Shown here: positions 52,675 through 64,000 of the stretch, piece after piece
How the letters are laid out: each line of letters opens with the position of its first letter
Position numbering within the stretch: the stretch's first letter is position 1
From: Halosimplex carlsbadense 2-9-1
GTDB lineage: Archaea > Halobacteriota > Halobacteria > Halobacteriales > Haloarculaceae
Assembly (NCBI RefSeq): GCF_000337455.1
Contig: NZ_AOIU01000018.1
Span: 62,001 to 126,000, forward strand
Reading direction: 5' to 3'
DNA length: 64,000 bases
Position numbers and translations under genes: made by a program
Notes under the pieces: generated by a model
Database searches by the model: none
What the model was told of the DNA's origin: nothing
What the model saw: the letters and a program-made list of their open reading frames with translations, nothing else

Positions 52675-53616
52675 ATGACAGAGCTGGTAACGTTCGGGGA
52701 GACCTCGCTGCGGCTGTCGCCGGCCGGCGAGGAGCGGCTGGAGACGGCGGAGGACGTGCGGATGCGGGTATCGGGCACGGAGAGCAACGTCGCCGTCGCG
52801 GCGAGCGCCATGGGGGCCGACGCGACCTGGCTGTCGAAGCTGCCGGACTCGCCGCTGGGCCGGCGGGTCGAACGGTCGCTGCACGCCCACGGCGTCGACA
52901 CCGAGATCGCGTGGGCCGAGAAGGGTCGGCAGGGACTCCAGTTCGACGAGCAGGCGCCGGCGCCGCGGACCGACCGACTGGTCCAGGACCGCGACCGGGC
53001 CGCCGCGGCGTCGGTGACGCCCGGCGAGTTGCCGATGGACCGGATCCAGCGGGCCGACGCCACCTTCGTCGCCGGCAGCACGCTCTCGCTGTCGGGCGAC
53101 ATCGTCGAGACCGCCGAGGCGGTCCTCCGGGCGGCGGGCAACGGCCTGGTCGCGATGGATCTGGACTTCCAGCCCGGGCTCTGGTCTGTCGAGGCGGCCC
53201 GCGAGACGCTCGACGGCGTGTTCGACGCCGTCGACGTGCTGATCGCCAACGAGGACCAGGCCCGGACGATCTTCGACCGGACCGACGAACCGCGGACGTT
53301 CGCCCACGCGCTCGCCTCGAAGCGGTCGTTCGACACGGTCGTGATCACGCGCAGCGACCGCGGGGCGCTGGTCTGTAGCGACGGCGTGATCCACGAGCAA
53401 GACGGGATCGAGGTCGACGCGGTCGACCCGGCCGGCCAGCACGAGGCGTTTGCGGGCGCCTTCCTCGAACGGGTCCTCTCCGGCGCGGGCGCGAGCGAGG
53501 CGCTGACCCACGGCGTGGCGAGCGCGACGCTGGCCCGGACGATCCCGGGGTCGATGACGACCGCGAGTCGCGAGGAGGTCGAGGCGCTGGTCGACCAGCT
53601 CGGGGACGGCCGCTGA
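52675..53616 (+). CDS. PfkB family sugar kinase, 2-keto-3-deoxygluconate-kinase-like
   Basis: This 313-residue ribokinase-fold protein has N-terminal FGETSLRLSP and GTESNVAVAASAMGADATWL, as in KDG kinases. The PfkB signature that normally reads DTTGAGDAFxGAF appears as DPAGQHEAFAGAF, so the GAGD anion hole and catalytic Asp are replaced by GQHE. Either this is a haloarchaeal subfamily with Glu as the base, or the enzyme is inactive. The rest of the fold, including VITRSDRGAL, is regular. It stands alone between mutL and a surface protein gene. A role in the semiphosphorylative Entner-Doudoroff route is possible. Confidence 0.83.
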   Translation: MTELVTFGETSLRLSPAGEERLETAEDVRMRVSGTESNVAVAASAMGADATWLSKLPDSPLGRRVERSLHAHGVDTEIAWAEKGRQGLQFDEQAPAPRTDRLVQDRDRAAAASVTPGELPMDRIQRADATFVAGSTLSLSGDIVETAEAVLRAAGNGLVAMDLDFQPGLWSVEAARETLDGVFDAVDVLIANEDQARTIFDRTDEPRTFAHALASKRSFDTVVITRSDRGALVCSDGVIHEQDGIEVDAVDPAGQHEAFAGAFLERVLSGAGASEALTHGVASATLARTIPGSMTTASREEVEALVDQLGDGR

Positions 53617-53743
53617 CCGCTGTTTCGCCGCCGAACGGGGTACCCGGTGGGAACGCCGGGGAGCTGCGGGCCCGCGGATGCGCGGGACGGGACGACGGTG
53701 AGATGCCGACAGAGATATGAGGTGGCCAGCCGAGGGTCCAGCC

Positions 53744-54976
53744 ATGCCACGGGCACACACGAGGGCGGCCACGATCGCGTTCGCGGTGTTCGTCGCCAGC
53801 GCGTCGTTCGTCGGGGGCGTCGGCGCGCAGTCGTCTGACAGCGTCACACTCACCGTCACCGTCGTCGACGAGGGCGGAAACCCACTGAGTGACGCGCAGC
53901 TGTCGGCCACGTGGGACGGCGGCGGCCCGGTCAACCGCACTACCGCCGGCAACGGTAAGGCGTTCGTCGACGTGGACGAAGGAGCCGACGTGGCTATCCG
54001 GGTGGACCACCCGAACTACGTCCGCAACCAGCCGTACGTCGTCGAAAACGCCAGCGAAGGCGACGTGACGATCGAAGTCGCTCGGGACGGTCGAGCGACG
54101 GTCACCGTCGAAGGGGCCGAGGGGCCGCTCGACAACGCTATCGTGCGCATGTTCCACGACGGCCAGCCGGTGATCAACGAGCGGACGGCCGCCGACGGGA
54201 CGTTCACGACGCCCGAGATCGAGCAGGGCAACTACACGCTCATCACGTTCAAGGAGGGGTATCTGCGCAACCGGACGACGCTGACCGTCGACGGGCAGGT
54301 CGAGCAGACGATGGGGATCCGCCAGGAGTCGGTGCTGGTCACCTTCGACGTCAGCGACGACCACTTCGACCCGCCGCGGGCGGTGACGAACGCGAACGTC
54401 ACGGTCCCGGGCGTCGCCGACGTGACCACCCAGGGGACCGGCACCGTCAGCGTGAGCATGCCCGTCAACGACGCCTACGAGGTCACGGTCACCAAGCCCG
54501 GCTACGAGTCGGTCACCGAGCGGCTCAGCGTCCGCGAGTCCGAGACCGCGCTCAACGCGACCATCCAGCGGACTCCCGCCGTCAGCCTCCGCGCCGACAA
54601 CGACCGCGTCGTCGTCGGCGAGACGGTCCGTGTGACCGTCACCGACGAGTACGGCAACCCCGTCCCCGGTGCGGCCGTCAGCCGGGCCGGCACGTCCGTC
54701 GGCGAGACCGACGCCGACGGCGTCCGTAGCGTCCCCGTCGAGAGCGCCGGGAACGTCACTATTTCCGCCGAGGCCGACGGACGAACGGCCGAGATAACCG
54801 TCGAGGGCGTCGGGTCGGGCGGCGCGTCGACCGCGACGGCCACTGCGACCGCCTCCGCCACGGCCACCGGGACGCCGACCGAAACCTCCGGCGGCTTGGG
54901 TCCGGGCTTCGGCGTCGCGGGCGCGCTCGTCGCGCTCCTCGTCGGCGCACTGGCCGCCCGGCGCCGCGGCGAGTGA
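53744..54976 (+). CDS. PGF-CTERM surface protein with carboxypeptidase-regulatory-like repeats
   Basis: This 410-residue exported protein has a signal peptide (MPRAHTRAATIAFAVFVASA to GAQS). Four or five beta-sandwich repeats follow, with patterns such as VTVVDEGGNPLSDAQLS and VTVTDEYGNPVPGAAVS typical of transthyretin-like/carboxypeptidase-regulatory domains. A Thr/Ala-rich stalk follows, likely glycosylated. The end GLGPGFGVAGALVALLVGAL followed by AARRR is a PGF-CTERM signal, so archaeosortase A should cleave it and attach a lipid. Start ATG 53744 is preferred to 53717. Function at the cell surface is unknown. Confidence 0.88.
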   Translation: MPRAHTRAATIAFAVFVASASFVGGVGAQSSDSVTLTVTVVDEGGNPLSDAQLSATWDGGGPVNRTTAGNGKAFVDVDEGADVAIRVDHPNYVRNQPYVVENASEGDVTIEVARDGRATVTVEGAEGPLDNAIVRMFHDGQPVINERTAADGTFTTPEIEQGNYTLITFKEGYLRNRTTLTVDGQVEQTMGIRQESVLVTFDVSDDHFDPPRAVTNANVTVPGVADVTTQGTGTVSVSMPVNDAYEVTVTKPGYESVTERLSVRESETALNATIQRTPAVSLRADNDRVVVGETVRVTVTDEYGNPVPGAAVSRAGTSVGETDADGVRSVPVESAGNVTISAEADGRTAEITVEGVGSGGASTATATATASATATGTPTETSGGLGPGFGVAGALVALLVGALAARRRGE

Positions 54977-55135
54977 TCGCCGAAGTTCGCCCGACCGCGA
55001 CCGGCGTCGGACCGCCGCCGACTCACCTCGACGAACTATATAGCCGATCGGTCGAGAACGTCACGCAGGGGAGCGTATACCGGAAATCGTCGCCGCGTCG
55101 CCGGGGTTTAGGTCCGGTGGAGTGAACCTCGGACC

Positions 55136-56494
55136 ATGGCAACGGAGTCGCCGAGCGTCCGGTCGACGGTGCGGCAGTTCTTCTCGCTGGAGCGGGACGT
55201 ACTGGTCCTCTCGCTGGCGATGTTCGCCTTCAGCCTCGGCTTTCAGATGACCGGCCGCTACCTCTCGGAGTACCTGGTCGTCCTCGGCGCCTCCCCGTTC
55301 GTCGTCGGCCTCTACGGCTCCTTTGGCAATATCATCAGCGCGGTCTACCCCTACGCGGGCGGCGTCTTCTCCGACCGCGTCGGGTCCCGCTACGCCCTGA
55401 CGCTGTTCGGCCTCCTCTCGACGCTGGGGTTCCTGTTCTGGCTGGTCGCGCCGCTCGTCGGACCGCTCGACCTCGGAGCCCTCGTCCTCGAACCGTGGCT
55501 GTGGATCTTCGTCGGCCTCGTCCTCGCCCAGGCGTGGAAGTCGTTCGGGCTGGGGGCGACCTTCGCCATCGTCAAGCAGAGCGTCCCCGACGACCGGCTG
55601 GCCCGCGGGTTCGCCAGCACGGAGACGTTCCGCCGGAGCGCCTTCCTGATCGGCCCGCTGCTGGCGGCCGGCCTCCTCTTTCTCGTCGGCGGGGGGAGCG
55701 AGTCGGACATCCTCCCGGGCTTCCTGTACGTCCTCGGCGTCGCGGTCGTCTTCGGCGTCGTCGCCACGGCGATCCAGCACGTCAGTTACGAGTCCGACGC
55801 CGACTCGTTCGGAACGGAGTTCGAAGGCGTCTCCCAGATCCGGAGCGACCTGGCCGATCTGCCCGCGGTGCTCCGGCCGCTGCTCGTCGCCGACACGCTC
55901 GTCCGCTTCGCCAACGGCATGGTGTACGGCTTCTTCATCCTCGTGATCACCCGCATCTGGGAACTCGACGTGACCCTGTTCGGGGTCTACCTCAACCCGG
56001 CCGTGTTCTTCGGCGTCTTGCTGGGCGTCGAGATGGTCGTCGCGCTGGTCTCGATGGCGCCCACGGCCATCGCCGCCGAGCGCGTCGGCCTCAAGCCCGT
56101 CGTCGCGCTCGGGTTCACCGTCTACGCGGTCTTCCCGGTGCTGTTGATATTCGCCCCGGCCGACCCGCTGGTCGTCACCGCCCTGTTCGCGTTCTCCGGG
56201 CTGCGCTTCGCGGGGCTCCCCTCCCACAAGGCGCTCATCGTCGGTCCCGCCGAGCGCGACGCCGGCGGCCGCGTCACCGGCGCCTACTACCTCCTCCGGA
56301 ACGCGATCGTCATCCCCAGTGCCGCCCTGGGGGGCTACCTCTACGACAGCGACTGGACGGTCGACCTGCCCGCCGGCCCGCTGGAGGTGCTGACCGCCGG
56401 ACCGGAACTCGCCTTCTCCGTCGCCACCGTCGTCGGCGTCGTCGGGGTCGCGTACTTCGTCGTCTTCGGCGAGGAGTTCGCCGCCTACGCCTGA
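55136..56494 (+). CDS. MFS transporter
   Basis: This 452-residue major-facilitator-type membrane protein has twelve probable helices and begins with a short cytoplasmic N-terminus (MATESPSVRSTVRQF). The loop between helices 2 and 3 reads GGVFSDRVGSRYALTLFG, a variant of the MFS motif A. The substrate is unknown; no ligand-specific signature is visible. The ATG is 93 nt downstream of a possible CTATATAG box at 55036-55043. It precedes a small soluble protein by 47 bases. Confidence 0.9.
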   Translation: MATESPSVRSTVRQFFSLERDVLVLSLAMFAFSLGFQMTGRYLSEYLVVLGASPFVVGLYGSFGNIISAVYPYAGGVFSDRVGSRYALTLFGLLSTLGFLFWLVAPLVGPLDLGALVLEPWLWIFVGLVLAQAWKSFGLGATFAIVKQSVPDDRLARGFASTETFRRSAFLIGPLLAAGLLFLVGGGSESDILPGFLYVLGVAVVFGVVATAIQHVSYESDADSFGTEFEGVSQIRSDLADLPAVLRPLLVADTLVRFANGMVYGFFILVITRIWELDVTLFGVYLNPAVFFGVLLGVEMVVALVSMAPTAIAAERVGLKPVVALGFTVYAVFPVLLIFAPADPLVVTALFAFSGLRFAGLPSHKALIVGPAERDAGGRVTGAYYLLRNAIVIPSAALGGYLYDSDWTVDLPAGPLEVLTAGPELAFSVATVVGVVGVAYFVVFGEEFAAYA

Positions 56495-56541
56495 CGACTG
56501 CCGGCAACAGGCCTTTCTCCGCGCGATCGGTATGGTACAAC

Positions 56542-56949
56542 ATGGCAACCGACGGCGACCGGCCGGGCGACGACCTGACCGAGCGGGAAGTCGACGCACT
56601 GCACGAGATCGAACTCGGGGTGGAGTGGCTCCGCCGGGCCCACGGCAAGCTCGTCGCGTTCCACCACAACACCGGCCACGCGATGGAGCACCTCGCCGAG
56701 GCCGAACAGCTGCTCCGCGAGAGCGGCCACGATGAGTTCGCGGACGAGATCCGCGACGACCACCTCCCCCGTGGCGTCGTCGACGAGGACCGCTGGTCCT
56801 ACGACGTGCTGTCGTCGTTCGAGCGCGATTTCATGGCCGACGTGAGCGGCCTGGCCGACCGCGCGCGCACCGACCTCGCCGACGGCCGCCACCACGTCGC
56901 CGAGCGCCGGCAGGAACAGGAGTGGAAGCGCGACGCCGACGGGGAGTGA
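56542..56949 (+). CDS. Conserved haloarchaeal hypothetical protein, 135 aa
   Basis: This 135-residue, highly charged, helical soluble protein contains ELGVEWLRRAHGKLVAFHH, then HAMEHLAEAEQLLRESGH, then WSYDVLSSFERDFM. The spaced His residues (HHNTGHAMEH) could bind a metal, as in ferritin-like or hemerythrin-like bundles, but this is only a suggestion. It follows the MFS gene closely on the same strand. Codon use is like its neighbours, and the frame is a real gene of unknown function. Confidence 0.78.
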   Translation: MATDGDRPGDDLTEREVDALHEIELGVEWLRRAHGKLVAFHHNTGHAMEHLAEAEQLLRESGHDEFADEIRDDHLPRGVVDEDRWSYDVLSSFERDFMADVSGLADRARTDLADGRHHVAERRQEQEWKRDADGE

Positions 56950-57051
56950 CCGCTCGCGATCACGACGGCTCCGTCGCTCCGCGGTGTCCTCTGGCGCGCC
57001 CCGCCCGACGCGACGACCCCGAACCCCGCATCCGTGCGGGGAGACCGGGCG

Positions 57052-57627
57052 TCAGTTACCCTGGATCGCGTCGATGACCATCGCCGCAGCGATGATCGGT
57101 TCTTTCGGGACGTTGCTGGCGTCGTCGATGGTGATCTCGTAGCGGTCCTTCAGCGAGAACTGCCCCTCGATGGAGCCGACGTGGTCGCCGTCGAGGTCGG
57201 TGATCTCGTACTTGTGCGGGATGATCTCGCCGAACGGCAGGAGGTTCCGAGCGAGCGTGACCAGCGCGCCCCGGGAGTTGATCTCGGCGATCTTCGACTC
57301 GTCGCGCGCGTCGCGGATCTTCCAGGTGTCCTGCAGGAGCGAGTAGTCGTTGTCGAGGACGACCAGATCCTCGCCCGTCTGGGCGTCCGAGAGGACGTAG
57401 TTGCCGGCCACGTCGATGATGCCGCCGGCCTTGACGGTGAACACATCGTTGTCGTTCCCGTCCGTGAACGGGAACTCCTCTTTCATCTTCAGCATCTTCT
57501 GCTTGCCGCGCAGGACGACGTTGCCCGCCGCGTCCGTCGCCTTGTACTTGTTCCGGATCAGCGACTGTTCGACCGTGTAGCTGTCGTCTCTCAGTTCGAT
57601 CCCCGCGATATCGTAGCTCCCAGCCAT
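57052..57627 (-). CDS. LURP-one-related / phospholipid-scramblase-like protein
   Basis: This 191-residue protein starts MAGSYDIAGIELRDDSYTV and has the beta-barrel pattern of the LURP-one/Tubby C2 superfamily. Successive strands carry VEQSLIRNKYKATDAAGN, VFTVKAGGIIDVAGNYVL and WKIRDARDESKIAEI, with a hydrophobic C-terminal helix EPIIAAAMVIDAI. Relatives are thought to bind membranes or to act in stress responses; the archaeal role is unknown. A TATA box 30 nt upstream supports the ATG. Single-gene unit, transcribed toward the small protein at 56542. Confidence 0.85.
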   Translation of the reverse strand: MAGSYDIAGIELRDDSYTVEQSLIRNKYKATDAAGNVVLRGKQKMLKMKEEFPFTDGNDNDVFTVKAGGIIDVAGNYVLSDAQTGEDLVVLDNDYSLLQDTWKIRDARDESKIAEINSRGALVTLARNLLPFGEIIPHKYEITDLDGDHVGSIEGQFSLKDRYEITIDDASNVPKEPIIAAAMVIDAIQGN

Positions 57628-57653
57628 GTGTGCCCTAACTGTTCTACCCCTGG

Positions 57654-57661
57654 TATTTAAA
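57654..57661 (-). promoter_or_regulatory. TATA box of the LURP-one family gene
   Basis: The palindromic-looking TATTTAAA/TTTAAATA is centred 30 nt upstream of ATG 57627, giving a leader of only a few bases. The strongest TATA candidate in this gap. Confidence 0.62.
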
Positions 57662-57713
57662 CATCGGTGTCAGTAGGTCGCCGCCGGCCCGTCCGGCCGC
57701 CGTGCTCGCCGGG

Positions 57714-58541
57714 TCAGAAGAAAAACAGCCGTTCGCGGCGCTCGTCGGTCAACGGGGCGCCGTACTCGGAGACTTCGACGGCCTCGGCGTGGTCGACCGC
57801 CGTGCCCCGCTCGTCGCCGTATCGCTCCTTTAGTTCCGCCCGGAAGCGGTCGGCGACGTTCACCTCGGTGTTCGCCGAGAAGTGGTCGAGTCCCGCCTCG
57901 GCGAGCCACTCGCGTCGGGCGGCGTCGCCGTCGGGCACCTCCTCGAGGACGCCGAAGGTGTAGGGGAGCCACTCGTACATCTGCGACTCGTGGCAGTCGA
58001 GCGCGTCGAGCTTCCGGTCGGCCACGTCGGACACGTCCAGCACTACGTCCGGTTCGAACGGCGCGGGCTTGCGGAAGCCGTCGGCGACGTAGCCGAACAC
58101 GGGGTTGTCGTCCATCGGCGGCGTGTCGGGACAGACGTTCGGGACGATCAGCATGTAGGCCGTGTCGCGGAGCAACTCGGCGGCGTAGCGGTGGTCCGGG
58201 TGGTAGTCGTTCGGACGGGGACCGAGTACGAGGTCGGGGTCGACCTCGCGGACGAAGCGGGTCAGCCGGTTGCGGTGTTCGAGCGCGGGTTCGAGTTCCC
58301 CGTCGGGGACGTCGAACACCTCGTAGTCGATCCCGAGCGTCTCGGCGACGGCTTCGGTCTCGCGCTTGCGGCGGGCGGCGACGGTCTCGCGGTCGTCCTC
58401 GTGATGGCCCGCGCTCCCGTCGGTCACGGAGAGGAAAGTCACGTCGCGGTCGGCCTCGACGTACGTCGCGGCGATGCCGCCGGCTTTGATCGCGCAGTCG
58501 TCGGGGTGGGCGCCGACGACGAGGAGACTGGGGTCGGTCAC
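57714..58541 (-). CDS. PIG-L family deacetylase
   Basis: This 275-residue zinc-dependent N-acetyl sugar deacetylase-type protein has the family motif VVGAHPDDCAIKAGG (His, Asp, Asp) at residues 7-21. The second zinc His is in GPRPNDYHPDHRYA. It may act on N-acetylglucosamine derivatives or on a lipid-linked sugar. GTG at 58539-58541 (VTDPSLLVVGAHPDD) is the sensible start because no closer ATG exists. It is divergent from the SelA-like gene across 114 bases, a pairing that suggests joint amino-sugar metabolism. Confidence 0.9.
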   Translation of the reverse strand: MTDPSLLVVGAHPDDCAIKAGGIAATYVEADRDVTFLSVTDGSAGHHEDDRETVAARRKRETEAVAETLGIDYEVFDVPDGELEPALEHRNRLTRFVREVDPDLVLGPRPNDYHPDHRYAAELLRDTAYMLIVPNVCPDTPPMDDNPVFGYVADGFRKPAPFEPDVVLDVSDVADRKLDALDCHESQMYEWLPYTFGVLEEVPDGDAARREWLAEAGLDHFSANTEVNVADRFRAELKERYGDERGTAVDHAEAVEVSEYGAPLTDERRERLFFF

Positions 58542-58623
58542 GTCCGCAGGTCGCTCCGTGAGCGGGAAACGGTTGCGAACCTCCACGTTCGTTCCGCGAC
58601 CGGACTGCGAACCGCTGTCCGCG

Positions 58624-58631
58624 ACTTTAAC
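58624..58631 (+). promoter_or_regulatory. TATA box of the SelA-like gene
   Basis: ACTTTAAC is centred 28-29 nt before ATG 58656, consistent with leaderless initiation. Located in the divergent region with the PIG-L gene. Confidence 0.5.
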
Positions 58632-58655
58632 CGGGACAGCCGCGAACCCGATACC

Positions 58656-59876
58656 ATGACAGACGGCTCCGTCTACGAGGAACTGGGCGTCTCGACGGTC
58701 GTCAACGCCGCGGGGACCAAGACGCGGATCGGCGGCAGTCGCATCCGCCCCGAAGCCCGCGAGGCGATGGACCGGGCCGCCGAGGCGTTCGTCCGCCTCT
58801 CGGATCTGCAGGCGGCCGCGAGCGACCGCATCGCCGAGGTGACCGGCGCCGAAGCCGGGTACGTCACCAACGGCGCGGCGGGCGCGCTCCTGCTGGCCGC
58901 CGCCGCGAGCATCGCCGGCACGGACCCGGGGACGATGGCTCGCCTGCCCGACACCGAGGGCGTCGCCGACGAGATCGTGATGCCCCGCACCCACCGCACC
59001 GGCTACGACCACGCGCTCCGTACGGCAGGGGCGACCATCGTCGACGTCGGGACCAACGACGCGACCCTCGGCACCGGCGCCCGCAACGTCGAGCCCTGGG
59101 AGTACACCGACGCCATCGGCGAGGACACCGCCGCCGTCGCCCACGTCTACAAGGCCTACGAGGGACCGCCGCTGGCCGAAATCTGTGAGATCGCCCACGA
59201 CCACGGCGTGCCCGTGATCGTCGACGCCGCGGCGGAACTCCCGCCGAAGTCGAACCTCTCGTGGTTCACCGACCAGGGCGCGGATCTGGTCGCGTTCAGC
59301 GGCGGCAAGGGGATCCGCGGGCCCCAGACCACCGGTATCCTTGCCGGCCGCGCCGACCTGATCGAGTCGGTCGCCGCACAGCACCTCGACACCCACGCCA
59401 CCGCGTCGGTCTGGGACCCGCCCGAGCGCCTGCTCGACGCCGACCGGTTCGACGGGGTGCCCAGACAGGGCGTCGGCCGCCCGCTCAAGGTCGGCAAAGA
59501 GGAACTCGTCGGCCTGCTGGCCGCCCTGGACGCCTTCCTGGCGGAGGACCACGAGGCGCTCGGCCGGGAGTGGCGCGAGCGCGCCGAGCGAGTCGCCGCG
59601 GATCTCGACGGCCTCGACGGCCTCTCGACGACGATCGAGGACGGCGCGAAGTCGGTCGCACCGACGGTGAGCGTGACCGTCGACGCGGAGACGGCCGGTC
59701 GCTCGGCCGCCGCCCTCGTCCTCGCGCTCAGACGGGAGGACCCGCGCGTGTTCGTCGGCGCCGACGGAGTCGACGGCGGGGTCTTCACCGTGAGTCCGAT
59801 CTGTCTGACCGACGGCGAGGCCGACCACGTCGTCGCACGCATCCGGTCGAACCTGGGAAGCGAGTCCGGGAACTGA
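58656..59876 (+). CDS. SelA/DgaE-like PLP-dependent enzyme
   Basis: This 406-residue fold-type I PLP enzyme of the SelA family begins with [18 protein letters not shown], and the PLP lysine is Lys218 in [12 protein letters not shown]. SelA proper makes selenocysteinyl-tRNA, but haloarchaea are not known to use that pathway. The closest plausible activity is that of D-glucosaminate-6-phosphate ammonia-lyase (DgaE) or a related amino-sugar acid lyase. The divergent PIG-L deacetylase supports an amino-sugar role. The reaction is inferred, not proven. Start ATG 58656 agrees with a TATA box. Confidence 0.85.
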   Translation: MTDGSVYEELGVSTVVNAAGTKTRIGGSRIRPEAREAMDRAAEAFVRLSDLQAAASDRIAEVTGAEAGYVTNGAAGALLLAAAASIAGTDPGTMARLPDTEGVADEIVMPRTHRTGYDHALRTAGATIVDVGTNDATLGTGARNVEPWEYTDAIGEDTAAVAHVYKAYEGPPLAEICEIAHDHGVPVIVDAAAELPPKSNLSWFTDQGADLVAFSGGKGIRGPQTTGILAGRADLIESVAAQHLDTHATASVWDPPERLLDADRFDGVPRQGVGRPLKVGKEELVGLLAALDAFLAEDHEALGREWRERAERVAADLDGLDGLSTTIEDGAKSVAPTVSVTVDAETAGRSAAALVLALRREDPRVFVGADGVDGGVFTVSPICLTDGEADHVVARIRSNLGSESGN

Positions 59877-59965
59877 GCGGGCGGTTCGACCGCCCGGGAA
59901 ACCGGCGACTCGGCGGACCGCGAAACCGACAGCGTTTCACACCACCGAGCCTTGGCGAAGGATAG

Positions 59966-62977
<3,012 letters not shown>

Positions 62978-63119
62978 AACTCGCTGCGGCCCGCGTTTTA
63001 CGCGATAGCGCTCTCGCTCGGCTCGGAACGGTTCGATCGCCGCTCCGTTCCCGCCACATCGACGTTCCTGAACTCGATTTCAGCGATCGTTCAAGAGCCT
63101 CCCGGCCCTCCGTTCGAAC

Positions 63120-64000
63120 ATGCCCGACACCACCGCCTACGCCGCGCTCGACGACCGCCTGCTCGTCGTCCGCGGTGACGGCGACGACTGGACCGCCCGC
63201 GAGGCGCTCGCGGGACGCGATCTCCAATCGGTCGCCGCGAACCCGGAGCGACCGGACCGCGCGTTCGTCGGCACCGTCGGGTCCGGGATCCGCCGGACGA
63301 CCGACGCGGGAGCGACCTGGGAACGCGTCGCACCCGATATCGACGACCGCGTGACCGCGGTGGCTGTCAGCCCCCATGATCCCGACACCGTGTGGGCCGG
63401 CACCGAACCGTCGGCCGTCTACCGATCCACCGACGGCGGTGACGCCTGGACGGCCCTGCCGCCGCTGACCGACCTCCCCTCGGAGTCCGAGTGGTCGTTC
63501 CCGCCGCGGCCCCACACCCACCACGTCCGCTGGCTGGAACCGGACCCGCACGACCCCGAGCGTCTGTACGTCGCCATCGAGGCCGGTGCGCTCGTGGTGA
63601 CAGCGGACGCGCTGGCGAGTCTCGACGGCGAAACCGACGGCGCCGACTTCTGGCGGGACCGCCCCGAGGGCGCCCGCTACGACAACCACACGCTCGCCAC
63701 TCACCCCGACGCCGAGGGTCGGGTCTACACCGCCGCCGGCGACGGCTACGCACAGTCCGAGGACGGCGGCGACACCTGGGCGTACCCGCAGGAGGGGCTC
63801 GACCACGGCTACGTCTGGGGACTGGCCGTCCCGCGCGCCGACCCCGACACCGTCGTGGTCTCCGCCGCCAGCGGCGCCCGGAGCGCACACAGCGTCTCGG
63901 CCGCCGAGGCGTCCGTCTACCGTACCACGAACGCGGGCGGAGACGAACCGACTGAGTGGCACCTCGCGATGAACGGCCTCCCCGAGCCCGAGGGCACCGT
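63120..64000 (+). CDS. BNR/sortilin-like beta-propeller protein, 3' end outside window
   Basis: The frame opens with ATG at 63120 (MPDTTAYAALDDRLLVV) and stays open to the last base, giving 293 residues so far. Asp-box type repeats recur: GIRRTTDAGATWERV, AVYRSTDGGDAWTAL and GYAQSEDGGDTWAYP, as in sialidase-like or plant photosystem stability factor-like propellers. There is no signal peptide, so a cytoplasmic location is likely. Many haloarchaea encode such proteins without known function. The gene is cut by the window boundary rather than truncated. Confidence 0.85.
   Translation, partial: MPDTTAYAALDDRLLVVRGDGDDWTAREALAGRDLQSVAANPERPDRAFVGTVGSGIRRTTDAGATWERVAPDIDDRVTAVAVSPHDPDTVWAGTEPSAVYRSTDGGDAWTALPPLTDLPSESEWSFPPRPHTHHVRWLEPDPHDPERLYVAIEAGALVVTADALASLDGETDGADFWRDRPEGARYDNHTLATHPDAEGRVYTAAGDGYAQSEDGGDTWAYPQEGLDHGYVWGLAVPRADPDTVVVSAASGARSAHSVSAAEASVYRTTNAGGDEPTEWHLAMNGLPEPEGT

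Overview
The window is chromosomal DNA from a haloarchaeon (class Halobacteria). The evidence is high GC, strongly acidic predicted proteins rich in Asp and Glu, archaeal TATA boxes about 25-30 nt upstream of many start codons (suggesting leaderless mRNAs), Tat lipoproteins, a PGF-CTERM surface protein, a HalOD1-domain protein, and haloarchaeal enzymes such as Gfo6-type D-xylose dehydrogenase. The genus cannot be fixed from the sequence alone. No rRNA, tRNA, CRISPR array or replication origin was seen.

Region by region. 1-4.1 kb: tandem cold-shock genes (the first cut by the window edge), an aldo/keto reductase, a tiny zinc-ribbon protein and KatG. 4.3-9.4 kb: a Ste24-like M48 membrane protease, trehalose synthesis genes otsA-otsB with a small membrane protein, and a thioredoxin-reductase-like flavoprotein. 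9.5-13.5 kb: a membrane glycosyltransferase, then a Gfo/Idh dehydrogenase and a TIM-barrel sugar isomerase. 13.5-16.3 kb: mutS. 16.3-20.1 kb: a degraded accessory patch of lower GC, holding an endonuclease tail fragment, a pirin, an IS6 pseudogene, a probable family-B polymerase tail, a heavily decayed IS630 transposase, an orphan HalOD1 protein and a 51-bp second copy of part of mutS. 20.1-28.9 kb: exported proteins (spondin-domain protein, a divergent pair of beta-propeller lipoproteins, a large surface protein) with an acetyltransferase and hypothetical proteins.

29-50 kb is dominated by carbohydrate metabolism: an NAD-dependent epimerase, a GH5 hydrolase, a second pirin bracketed by long inverted repeats, an iron alcohol dehydrogenase, a solute-binding lipoprotein, then a pentose module. 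That module contains Gfo6 D-xylose dehydrogenase, D-xylonate dehydratase, an IclR regulator like XacR, and an FAH-family dehydratase like 2-keto-3-deoxypentonate dehydratase. It continues with GH51 alpha-L-arabinofuranosidase, GH127 beta-L-arabinofuranosidase, a second IclR regulator and another Gfo/Idh enzyme. The picture is release of arabinose and xylose from plant polysaccharide and their oxidation through the non-phosphorylating route toward 2-oxoglutarate. The lactonase and the 2-oxoglutarate semialdehyde dehydrogenase needed to complete that route are not in the window.

50-64 kb: an atypical NUDIX protein, mutL, a PfkB kinase with an altered catalytic motif, a PGF-CTERM surface protein, an MFS transporter, small conserved proteins, a LURP-one family protein, a PIG-L deacetylase divergent from a SelA-like PLP enzyme, uvrA, and the start of a BNR-repeat protein cut by the window end.

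The most unusual structures are the mutS duplication bounding the decayed patch, the roughly 400-bp inverted repeats around the second pirin gene, a paired TTTCA-N5-TGAAA operator-like motif upstream of the solute-binding protein, and the substituted catalytic motifs in the NUDIX and PfkB proteins. No clearly new defence or biosynthetic system was recognised.
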